From Phenylobacterium haematophilum (GTDB lineage Bacteria; Pseudomonadota; Alphaproteobacteria; Caulobacterales; Caulobacteraceae), in assembly GCF_014196295.1 (NCBI RefSeq), contig NZ_JACIDK010000001.1:600785-664784 (forward strand): a stretch of DNA of 64,000 bases, read 5' to 3'. The notes beneath the pieces are model-generated. The model was given only the letters and a program-made list of their open reading frames with translations, did no database searches and was not told where the DNA came from. Positions 55,440 to 62,990 of the stretch are shown piece after piece (the stretch's first letter is position 1; every line of letters starts with the position of its first letter). A program made the translations under genes and the position numbers.

Positions 55440-56384
55440 ATGAAGTCCGGACTGCTGACCATTGGACTGACGACGCTGGACGTTGTCGCGCGGCCGATCG
55501 ACGGCCTGCCAAGCGGCGAGGGCACGACCCTCATCGAAGGCATCGCCTGCGCTCCGGCCGGGACCGCGGCAGGCGCGGCGATGGTCGCCGCGACGCTGGG
55601 CGTGCCGGTGAAACTGGCCTCGGCGGTCGGCGGCGACCTGATCGGACGCTTCGTGCGCATGGCCCTGGACGAGGCCGGCGTCGACACCTCGCTGCTGGCG
55701 ACCATGGACGGCGCGCCGACCTCGACGACGGTGCTGGCGGTCGACTCGCAAGGTCGGCGGCCGAACTTCCACGCCCTGGGCGCAGGCATGTTCGCCACCG
55801 TCACCGACAATGTTCTGGCCGCCGCGCGCGAGACGCGTTTCCTCCACTATGCTGGCGTTGGCGGGCCGAAACTGGACCGCGGACCGGGCGCGGAGCTGCT
55901 GCGCGCGGCGCACGAGGCCGGTGCGATCATCACCTGCGACCTGATCTCGCCGCAGCCCTCGGCGTTGCAGGAGCTGGAGCGGCTGCTGCCTTATGTCGAC
56001 TATTTCATGCCGAGCGCGGCCGAGGCCCTGGCCCTGACCGGGACCGAGGATCTGGACGCCGCGGCAGACGCCTTCCTGGCGCTGGGCGCCAAGGCCTGCA
56101 TCATCAAGAACGGCGGGCAGGGGTCTTACATCGTGCTGCCGAGCGGCCGGTTTACACTGCCGGCTCACAGGATCACGCCGGTAGACACGACTAGCTGCGG
56201 CGATTCCTACTGCGCCGGTTTCATCGCCGCGCTGAACCGCGGCTGGGAACCGCTGGAAGCCTGCCGGTTCGCGACCGCGACCGCCGCGCAGGTGGCGCAG
56301 GCCTTGGCGACCCTGGGCAAGCTGGAGAGTTTCGAAGCGACCGAGGCGGCGATGACCGCGGCGCGCACGGCGGAGAGCGCCTGA
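55440..56384 (+). CDS. PfkB family carbohydrate kinase
   Basis: 314 aa ribokinase-like fold. APAGTAAGAAMVAATLG is the N-terminal sugar-binding motif; the C-terminal catalytic motif is DTTSCGDSYCAGF with Asp255 as base. Phosphorylates a sugar or sugar-like alcohol with ATP. The class II aldolase gene follows with a 1-base overlap, so the product is probably the aldolase substrate. Exact sugar unknown. Confidence 0.88.
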   Translation: MKSGLLTIGLTTLDVVARPIDGLPSGEGTTLIEGIACAPAGTAAGAAMVAATLGVPVKLASAVGGDLIGRFVRMALDEAGVDTSLLATMDGAPTSTTVLAVDSQGRRPNFHALGAGMFATVTDNVLAAARETRFLHYAGVGGPKLDRGPGAELLRAAHEAGAIITCDLISPQPSALQELERLLPYVDYFMPSAAEALALTGTEDLDAAADAFLALGAKACIIKNGGQGSYIVLPSGRFTLPAHRITPVDTTSCGDSYCAGFIAALNRGWEPLEACRFATATAAQVAQALATLGKLESFEATEAAMTAARTAESA

Positions 56385-57037
56385 TGGCTCAGAAGCTGGA
56401 CGAAGGTCAGCTGCGCGAGCGCATGGCCTATGTGATGCGGGCGATGGATGCGCGCGGGCTCAACCGCGGCACCTCGGGGAACGTCTCGGCGCGCTTCGGC
56501 GAAGGCATGCTGGTGACGCCGAGCGGCGTGGTCCCCGCGCAGTTGAGCGCCGAGCAGGTGGTCTATGTGGCCCCCGACGGTTCGACCCCGGAGGGCAGCC
56601 TGAAGCCCTCCAGCGAATGGCGGATGCATTGGGGACTGCTGGAGCGACGCCCCGACGCCAACGCCGTCGTCCATTGCCACTCTCGGCACGCGACGATCCT
56701 GGCCTGCGCCGGACTGGAGATCCCGCCCATGCACTACATGGTGGCGGTCGGCGGCGGCTCCAGCGTGCCGGTCGCGCCCTACGCCACCTTCGGGTCGGCC
56801 GAACTGGCCCAGTCCGTGGTCGAGGCCTTGGACGGCCGAGCCGCGGCGCTGATGGCCAATCACGGCCAGATCGTCGTCGCCCGCAACCTCGACGCCGCCC
56901 TGGCGATCGCCGAGGAGGTGGAGGAACAGTCAGCGGTCTATTGGGGCACGCTCGCCATCGGCGGCCCCAAGCTGCTCGACAAGCAGGAGATGGACACCAT
57001 CCTCCAGCGCTTCAAATCCTACGGCCAGAAGTCGTGA
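56384..57037 (+). CDS. Class II aldolase/adducin family protein
   Basis: 217 aa. GTSGNVSAR at 29-37, Glu78 in SSEWRMH, and the zinc ligands His97, His99 and His160 (VVHCHSRHA, NHGQ) align with the fuculose-phosphate aldolase scheme. Probably cleaves the phosphorylated compound made by the PfkB kinase. Overlaps the kinase by 1 base and the MFS gene by 4. Confidence 0.9.
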   Translation: MAQKLDEGQLRERMAYVMRAMDARGLNRGTSGNVSARFGEGMLVTPSGVVPAQLSAEQVVYVAPDGSTPEGSLKPSSEWRMHWGLLERRPDANAVVHCHSRHATILACAGLEIPPMHYMVAVGGGSSVPVAPYATFGSAELAQSVVEALDGRAAALMANHGQIVVARNLDAALAIAEEVEEQSAVYWGTLAIGGPKLLDKQEMDTILQRFKSYGQKS

Positions 57038-58212
57038 CCGCGGCCCTCAGCGTGGCGGGCGCTCCCGCCGCCAGCCGTCGGGACGTCACGATCGCGCTGA
57101 CCGTCGGCGTCGTCGCCCTGCTGATCGCCGGCCTGCAACCGGTCGTCCTGGGTGGGCTTGAGTCCGAGGGACGGCTCACGGCCTCGCAGATCGGGCTGGC
57201 CGCCACCGTCGAGCTGCTGGCGCTTGGCCTGACCTGTGGCCTGGCCGCAGCGTTCCTCAAGCCTGACCGGGTTCGGCTGAAGCTGGCCCTTGCGTGCATG
57301 GCCCATGCCGGCGCCATGTTCGGCACCTGCCTGGTCGCCGGCGTCGCCGTGATCGCCATGCGCGGCGCGGCCGGGGTGTTCGCTGGCCTGATGCTGTGGG
57401 CGGCGATCAGCACCATCACGCGTGCGGAGCGCCCCGAACGACTGTCGGGGGTTTTCGTGACCGTGCAGACGCTGGCGCAACTGGTCCTCGCCGCCGTGCT
57501 GCCGGCGACCGTCGTGCCGTGGTTCGGCATCAATGGCGCGCTGGAGGCGCTGGGGGTCATCTCGCTGCTGACCGCCGTGGCCGCCCTGGCCGGCGCCAAC
57601 AGCTATTCGCCGCTGCCCAAGGCGGCAAAGGGCGGGGGCGGCATCGGCCTGCGCCCGCTGCTGGGCCTGGCGGCCTGCTTCCTGTTCATGGCCTTCATCG
57701 TCGCGCTCTGGGTCTATCTGGAGCCGCTGGCCGAGCTCTCGGGCATGTCCGCCAAGCAGGCCGGTCTGGCCGTGGCCGTGGCGCTGGGCATGCAGGTGGC
57801 TGGCGGCGCGGCGGCGACGCTGGCGGCGCGGCGCTGGCGGCGGCCGGGGGGCGTGCTGCTGGCGGTCGGCGCGCTGAACGGCGGCATCCTCGCCATCCTG
57901 TTCGGCCCCCCGCAGGCGGCGCTGTTCATGGGCGCGGTGGCGGTGTTCGGTTTCCTCTGGCTGTTCGCCCTGCCGTTCCAGACCCTGCTGCTGATCCAGC
58001 TCGACCCGACGCGACGCGCGGCCATGCAGCTTGGGACCGCCCAACTGCTGGGCAGCAGCTTCGGCCCGCTGGTCGCCTCGTTCGTGGTGAGCAACGACGA
58101 AGTGAGGGGCGCCGTCGGCCTGTCGGCCGCACTCCTCGTGCTCGCGCTGATCGCTATCGGCCTGCTGACGGCGTTCCGGCCCGCTTCCGCAGCTGTTGGT
58201 AGTACAGGCTGA
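57034..58212 (+). CDS. MFS transporter
   Basis: 392 aa with about 12 membrane helices (LTVGVVALLIAGLQPVVLGG first). GTG start overlaps the aldolase stop (GTGA). Placed in the catabolic island, it probably imports the substrate across the inner membrane. Its last 59 bases overlap the 3' end of the convergent tetR gene. Confidence 0.85.
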   Translation: MTAALSVAGAPAASRRDVTIALTVGVVALLIAGLQPVVLGGLESEGRLTASQIGLAATVELLALGLTCGLAAAFLKPDRVRLKLALACMAHAGAMFGTCLVAGVAVIAMRGAAGVFAGLMLWAAISTITRAERPERLSGVFVTVQTLAQLVLAAVLPATVVPWFGINGALEALGVISLLTAVAALAGANSYSPLPKAAKGGGGIGLRPLLGLAACFLFMAFIVALWVYLEPLAELSGMSAKQAGLAVAVALGMQVAGGAAATLAARRWRRPGGVLLAVGALNGGILAILFGPPQAALFMGAVAVFGFLWLFALPFQTLLLIQLDPTRRAAMQLGTAQLLGSSFGPLVASFVVSNDEVRGAVGLSAALLVLALIAIGLLTAFRPASAAVGSTG

Positions 58213-58846
58213 CCATCCAGCTGACCTCCTCGGCGACCCTGTCGTCATCGAGGCTGGGGTCTTCGATGATCATCTCGACGGCGGCATAGGTCATCTGCTC
58301 GGAGAGCCGCATGGCGGTCCGCAGATGATCGTCGCTGACGTTCGGATAGGCCCGGCGCAGGAACTCGTACATCCGGTCGAGCACCTTGTTGCGCGAAGCG
58401 GTGCGGACCTCCTGGAAGGCCGGGACCGCGCGGATCGCGCGCAGGATCCACAGACCGCCAGGCTGACGGCGGGTGATCTCGATCTGACGTTTCTGAAGGC
58501 GCAGGTTCTTTTCGACCGCTTCTTCGAGGGTGGTCGAGATCGCCCCGCCCTCGTCGAGCCATTCGAACACGGCCTCGTCCTGCGCCTCCATCAGCCGGCG
58601 GGCGAGTTCGGAGACCAGGGCGTACTTGTTCGGGAAATAGCGATAGAGCGCCGGCGGCGTCAGTCCCGCGCGCTCGCAGACCAGATTGGTGGTGAGCCGC
58701 TCGAACCCGACCTCGGCCAGCACCTCGCCCGCGGTGGCCAGCACGGCTTCGTATGTGTTCTTGCCGCGCGGCCGCGAGGGCAGGGACTTGGCGTCGAGCG
58801 AGGGAGCCGCGCTTGCGGCGGCTGAAGCTGGTGCGCGTTTCGCCAT
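58154..58846 (-). CDS. TetR/AcrR family regulator
   Basis: 230 aa. An Ala/Ser-rich N-terminal tail (1-28) precedes the DNA-binding domain, where LTTNLVCERAGLTPPALYRY then FPNKYALVSELA is the helix-turn-helix. The rest is a helical ligand-binding domain. It is the only regulator in the island and the best candidate for the GATAG-N6-CTATC repeats. Its 3' end overlaps the MFS gene by 59 bases. I see no copy of the repeat upstream of it. Confidence 0.88.
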   Translation of the reverse strand: MAKRAPASAAASAAPSLDAKSLPSRPRGKNTYEAVLATAGEVLAEVGFERLTTNLVCERAGLTPPALYRYFPNKYALVSELARRLMEAQDEAVFEWLDEGGAISTTLEEAVEKNLRLQKRQIEITRRQPGGLWILRAIRAVPAFQEVRTASRNKVLDRMYEFLRRAYPNVSDDHLRTAMRLSEQMTYAAVEMIIEDPSLDDDRVAEEVSWMVSLYYQQLRKRAGTPSAGR

Positions 58847-58923
58847 TTGATTCCAGGTTCTCGCCGGATCGACGATCGCGATTTGTATAGCAGGGCCCGG
58901 ACCCTCGGCGAAAGCGTGGCTAA

Positions 58924-58949
58924 GCCCTGGCGTACGCAGACGCCAGGGC
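58924..58949 (-). terminator. Hairpin after the TonB receptor gene
   Basis: GCCCTGGCGT (58924-58933) pairs with ACGCCAGGGC (58940-58949), a 10-bp perfect stem with a 6-base loop, 22 bases after the receptor's stop. No U-tract follows, so it may be a partial or Rho-assisted terminator. It separates the receptor from tetR. Confidence 0.5.
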
Positions 58950-58971
58950 CGCCAGGGCTCATTCGCAGGTC

Positions 58972-61215
58972 TTAGTAGTGGTAGCGCAGGAAGACGCCCA
59001 GGCTGCGCGGCTTGTTGTAGGTCAGCAGGTCCTGGCCGAGGCTGTCGATGTTGGAGATCGACACGAAGTAGTCCTCGTTGAACACGTTGCGGGCGAAGAC
59101 GCCGGCCTCGATCGAGGTGTCGGGCGAACGCCAGCTGGCCTGGGCCCCGGCGATCCAGACGCCGTCCTGCGACAGACGCTCGGCGTTGGAGTTGTCGAAG
59201 TAGATCTTCGACGAATAGGCCGCGTCCGCGCTGGTCACGATCGAGGCGCCCGACGCCAGCGGGAAGGTGTAGTTGACCGCGGCGTTGAAGGTCACCTTCG
59301 GCGACTGCGGCAGGCGGTTGTCGGTGAAGTCGTCGCCGTCCGACTCGTACTCGCCGTACTTGGCGTTGAGCAGCGACAGACCGGCGGTGATCAAGAGGTT
59401 CTCGGTCGGGCGCGCGGTCAGGTCGGCCTCGGCGCCGTAGACCTTCGAGCTGGCGGCGTTGTCGAGCACCAGCACGGTCAGGCCGTTGCGCAGGGCCTGG
59501 GCGAACACCTGCTGGTTCTGGTAGTCGTAGTAGAAGGCCGACATGTTCAGGCGCACGCGGCGATCGAACAGCTCGGACTTCACGCCGACCTCGTAGGCGT
59601 CGAGCGTTTCGTTGTCGTAGGGCTCGAGCTCTTCCGGCGTGGTCGCCAGGCCGCCGAAGAAGCCGCCCGCCTTATAGCCGCGGCTGTAGGTGGCGTAGAC
59701 ATTGACGTCGTCATTGACCTCGTAGCGCAGGCCCAGGCGGCCCGACCAGTCGGAGAAGGTCTTGCTCTGCTTGGATTCGAGCAGGACGATCGAGCCCTCG
59801 GCGGTGCTGCGATAGTCGAAGTCCTTGTCGTCGGCCGACCAGCGCAGGCCCAGCGTCGCCGTCAGACGGTCGGTCAGCGAATAGTCGGCCTGGCCGAAGA
59901 TCGCATAGCCCTTGGTCTTCTGGGTGTAGGGCGTGCCGAACACCGCGACGCTGTTCTCCAGGCTGACGCCGGTCGGATTGTCCGGGGTCGTGAACAGCGG
60001 ACGCAGGTCGCGCAGAATGTCCTGCTGCGTGGCGTTCTTGATCGTCTCGTCCATGTAGTAGAGCCCCGCGACCCACTTCAGACGCGCGGCCGGGTCGTTG
60101 GACTGCAGGCGCAGCTCCTGGGTGAACTGCTGCGAGCGCGAGAGGTAGTTGATCTCGATCATCTGCAGCGGGCTGGAGTCGGTGTTCTCCAGGGCGTTGC
60201 GATGCGCCCACTGATAGGCTGTCACCGAGACCAGCGAGACCGGCCCGAGGTCCCAGTTGGCTTCCAGCGACGAGCCGAACAGGTCGACCTTGTCCTTGCC
60301 TTCGAGGTTGTAGTCGCCGGCGTAGCGGTCGTTGTCGGTGTCGGCGTAGCCGAGCAGGTCGGTGCACAGGCCGCTCGAATAGAGCGCGCTGGCGCAGAAG
60401 CCGGTCGGGCCGGCGGCCTCGGGCGCCGCCGGGAAGAGGGCGCGGTGCTGCGGGGCGGTGGCGTCTCCGCGGTTCACGAAGCGGTTCACCTGGGCCAGGA
60501 CCTCGAAGTCCTCGGTCGGGGTGAACAGCAGTTGCGCACGGCCTGCCCAATAGTCGGTGGCGTTCACGTCGTTGCCGGTGACCCGGTTGTAGGTGAAGCC
60601 GTCGTCGGCGACGTACTGGCCGGCGACGCGGAAGGCGAGCTTGTCCTGCACGATCGGGCCGCCGACCGCGGCGGTCAGGTTGACCGCGTTGTAGGTCGCG
60701 TATTCAGCCGCAACGTCGGCGGTGAAGGTCTGGGTCGGGCGCTTGGTGGTGACGTTGATCGCCCCGCCATTGGTGTTGCGGCCGTAGAGCGTGCCTTGCG
60801 GACCGCGCAGCACCTCGACCTGGGCCAGGTCGAAGAAGCCGGCCATCTGGGCCAACGGCGAGCCGATGTAGACGCCGTCGACATAGACCCCGACGCCGCT
60901 CGACGAGTTGGGGTTGAAGTCGCTGAGGCCGACGCCGCGGATGAAGATCTTCGGGTTGGCGGCGGCGTCCCCGCTGCTGACGCGGAGGCCGGGCGCGAGA
61001 TTGTTCAGGGCCACGACGTTGTTGACGCCCTGGTTGGCCAGCGCCTGGCCGGTGATGGCGGTCAGCGCGACCGGCACGTCCTGGAGGTTTTCGGAGCGCT
61101 TTTGCGCGGTGACGACGATCTCCTCGACCGTCGCCGTGCTGTCCTGCGCGTGAGCCGCGCCCGTCGAAAGCGCCGCCAGGGCGCAGCCCATCAGCCAGAA
61201 CGTCTTCATCTTCAT
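58972..61215 (-). CDS. TonB-dependent outer-membrane receptor
   Basis: 747 aa. Signal peptide 1-24 ending AAHAQ. The TonB box region is TATVEEIVVTAQKR, followed by the plug (LQDVPVALTAITGQAL, RGVGLSDFNPNSSSGVGVYV) and a barrel ending in SLGVFLRYHY. It belongs to the large 'EIVVTAQKR' receptor class of Caulobacterales/Sphingomonads used for plant-derived or aromatic nutrients. ATG 61215 is chosen; 61281 would run over the operator. It should carry the island's substrate across the outer membrane. Confidence 0.93.
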   Translation of the reverse strand: MKMKTFWLMGCALAALSTGAAHAQDSTATVEEIVVTAQKRSENLQDVPVALTAITGQALANQGVNNVVALNNLAPGLRVSSGDAAANPKIFIRGVGLSDFNPNSSSGVGVYVDGVYIGSPLAQMAGFFDLAQVEVLRGPQGTLYGRNTNGGAINVTTKRPTQTFTADVAAEYATYNAVNLTAAVGGPIVQDKLAFRVAGQYVADDGFTYNRVTGNDVNATDYWAGRAQLLFTPTEDFEVLAQVNRFVNRGDATAPQHRALFPAAPEAAGPTGFCASALYSSGLCTDLLGYADTDNDRYAGDYNLEGKDKVDLFGSSLEANWDLGPVSLVSVTAYQWAHRNALENTDSSPLQMIEINYLSRSQQFTQELRLQSNDPAARLKWVAGLYYMDETIKNATQQDILRDLRPLFTTPDNPTGVSLENSVAVFGTPYTQKTKGYAIFGQADYSLTDRLTATLGLRWSADDKDFDYRSTAEGSIVLLESKQSKTFSDWSGRLGLRYEVNDDVNVYATYSRGYKAGGFFGGLATTPEELEPYDNETLDAYEVGVKSELFDRRVRLNMSAFYYDYQNQQVFAQALRNGLTVLVLDNAASSKVYGAEADLTARPTENLLITAGLSLLNAKYGEYESDGDDFTDNRLPQSPKVTFNAAVNYTFPLASGASIVTSADAAYSSKIYFDNSNAERLSQDGVWIAGAQASWRSPDTSIEAGVFARNVFNEDYFVSISNIDSLGQDLLTYNKPRSLGVFLRYHY

Positions 61216-61256
61216 CCCCGTGATCTTCTTGTCGCAAACGCGATGCGAGCCCTTGA

Positions 61257-61277
61257 GATAGCAAAAGCTATCATAGC
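61257..61277. promoter_or_regulatory. Double inverted repeat, candidate operator site B
   Basis: GATAGC-AAAA-GCTATC (61257-61272) is a perfect 6-bp inverted repeat. An overlapping GCTAT-C-ATAGC (61267-61277) extends it. It is 42 bases upstream of the TonB receptor ATG. Arms match site A at 55380. Confidence 0.65.
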
Positions 61278-61404
61278 GCAAGAGGGGCGCTGCGGCTGGA
61301 CGGCATGTGGGCGGCGGTGCGTGTTCTGGCGGCGACAGCGGCTCAAACCGCGTGCATCAAGGCCTGAGGGAGATTGCGGGTTGGCGAACGCCTCGGCCCC
61401 CTGC

Positions 61405-61420
61405 AATAATAAAAACTATC
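61405..61420. promoter_or_regulatory. Degenerate half-site, candidate operator site C
   Basis: AATAA-TAAAAA-CTATC matches the reverse complement of site A at 13 of 16 bases and site B at 12 of 16, but only one arm is exact. It lies 31 bases before the ATG at 61452. Confidence 0.4.
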
Positions 61421-61451
61421 ACAACGTCGTGGCCATTGGGAGGGTGTCATA

Positions 61452-62990
61452 ATGCTGGGTTGCTACACCGATCGTCTGAGCGTGCGGCCGCTGGAGCGCT
61501 TCACCCTGCTGGCGAGCGCCGAGGGCCCGAGCCGGCTGCAGATCACCCGGATCGGCGGGACCGAGGACGTGGTCCTGTCGCAGGACGGTGTGGCCACGCA
61601 GCTGCAACCCGTGCCGGAAAACGTCGACCGTGACGGCTGCGGCTGGGCGCCGACGCTGGAGATCGAGGTCGGCGCCGATTGGCGCTCGGGCTACTACGAC
61701 ATCAGGCTGACTGACGCCGCCGGGGCCGAGACCCACCACTTCGTCTGCGTGAAGCCGCCGCTTCGCGCGGCGAAGTCACGAGCCGCCTTGGTCCTCGCGA
61801 CCAACACCTATCACGCCTACAACTGGTGGGGCGGGGCCAACGCCTATTCCAATGTGACCGGACTGATGAGCGGGCAGGTTCCGTTCGATCAGGCGATGGA
61901 CCAGGCCATCGGTGTCCTCTCCACCGAGCGCCCGTTCGCGCCGCTGATCGCCGCCGCGCCGGACGACGCGCCGCGGCTGGTCAACACCCGCAAGCGCGGC
62001 TTCAAGGAGCGGCCGTGGGCAAGCGATCCGGCCTGGATGGCGGCCCATCGCGTCTCGCCCTACGACGGCTCGGCCGGCTTCCTCAACAAGTGGGAGCACG
62101 CCTTCCTGCAGTGGGCCGAGCGCGAAGGCTACGTCTTCGACGTCTTCACCGACTATGACCTCGAGGCGGAGCCGGACGTCCTGAAGGACTACGCCTCGGC
62201 GTTCTTCGTGGGCCACAGCGAATACTGGTCGGGCGGCCAGCGGGCGCAGGTCGAGCGCTTCGTGGACGCCGGCGGCAAGGTCGGGATCCTGTCGGGCAAT
62301 ACCTGCTTCTGGAAAGTCCGCTGGGAGAACGACGGCAAGACCCTGATCTGCCACAAGTGGCGCGGCTTCGAGGCCGAGGACGTCCCGGCCAGGGACGCGA
62401 CGCACCTGTGGTCGCACGCCGCCTTCGAGCAGCCGGAAGCGGCGCTGACCGGCCTCAGCTTCGTGTTCGCCGGCTATCACCGCCTGGGCATGTGCGTCTC
62501 GCGCGGGCAGGGCGGCTTCACCATCTACGACGACAAGCACTGGGCCCTGGAAGGCTCGGACCTGTTCTACGGCGACATCCTTGGCGGCGACCTGCCGCTG
62601 ATCGGCTACGAGAGCGACGGCTGCAAGTTCGAGTTCGGTCAGGACGGCCTGCCCAAGGCGATCCCCAGCGTCGGCGTCCCGGCCAACTTGGAGATCATCG
62701 GCATCGCGCCGTGCGCCTTCGGCGAGGAGGCCGGTCGCGGCTACAACCCGATCATCCCCCCGGAGAAGCTGGACGTGATCGCCAACGTGGTGTTCGGCGA
62801 CACGAGCGCGGAGGCTCAGGCCGCCGTCCTGCGCGGCCACGCTGTGCTCGCCAGCTTCAAGCGCGGCGAGGGCGAAGTGTTCAATACCGGCACCACGGAG
62901 TGGGCCCACGGCCTGAAGGCCCAGGACCCGTTCGTCGCGACCATCACCCACAACGTTCTGCGACGCTTCGGCGTGACCCGGACGGCTTAG
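61452..62990 (+). CDS. N,N-dimethylformamidase large-subunit-like protein
   Basis: 512 aa. The recognisable family blocks are NTYHAYNWWGGANAY, FFVGHSEYWSGGQRAQVERF and GKVGILSGNTCFWKVRW, all from the C-terminal part of the dimethylformamidase beta (large) subunit. The N-terminal 110 residues look beta-structured. The dimethylformamidase small subunit is not seen. Likely an amidohydrolase on an unknown amide. GGGAGGG lies 8 bases before the ATG. Convergent with the FMO gene (4-base stop overlap). Confidence 0.8.
   Translation: MLGCYTDRLSVRPLERFTLLASAEGPSRLQITRIGGTEDVVLSQDGVATQLQPVPENVDRDGCGWAPTLEIEVGADWRSGYYDIRLTDAAGAETHHFVCVKPPLRAAKSRAALVLATNTYHAYNWWGGANAYSNVTGLMSGQVPFDQAMDQAIGVLSTERPFAPLIAAAPDDAPRLVNTRKRGFKERPWASDPAWMAAHRVSPYDGSAGFLNKWEHAFLQWAEREGYVFDVFTDYDLEAEPDVLKDYASAFFVGHSEYWSGGQRAQVERFVDAGGKVGILSGNTCFWKVRWENDGKTLICHKWRGFEAEDVPARDATHLWSHAAFEQPEAALTGLSFVFAGYHRLGMCVSRGQGGFTIYDDKHWALEGSDLFYGDILGGDLPLIGYESDGCKFEFGQDGLPKAIPSVGVPANLEIIGIAPCAFGEEAGRGYNPIIPPEKLDVIANVVFGDTSAEAQAAVLRGHAVLASFKRGEGEVFNTGTTEWAHGLKAQDPFVATITHNVLRRFGVTRTA

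Noticed and set aside
58861..58900. Copy of the GATAG-N6-CTATC repeat in front of tetR
   Set aside because: TTGTATAGC resembles one arm only; no second arm, so autoregulation is not supported.
58978..61452. Long open frame on the plus strand opposite the TonB receptor
   Set aside because: It is the shadow of a GC-rich gene: composition is Val/Gly/Arg-rich with no family motif, whereas the minus frame is a clear receptor.
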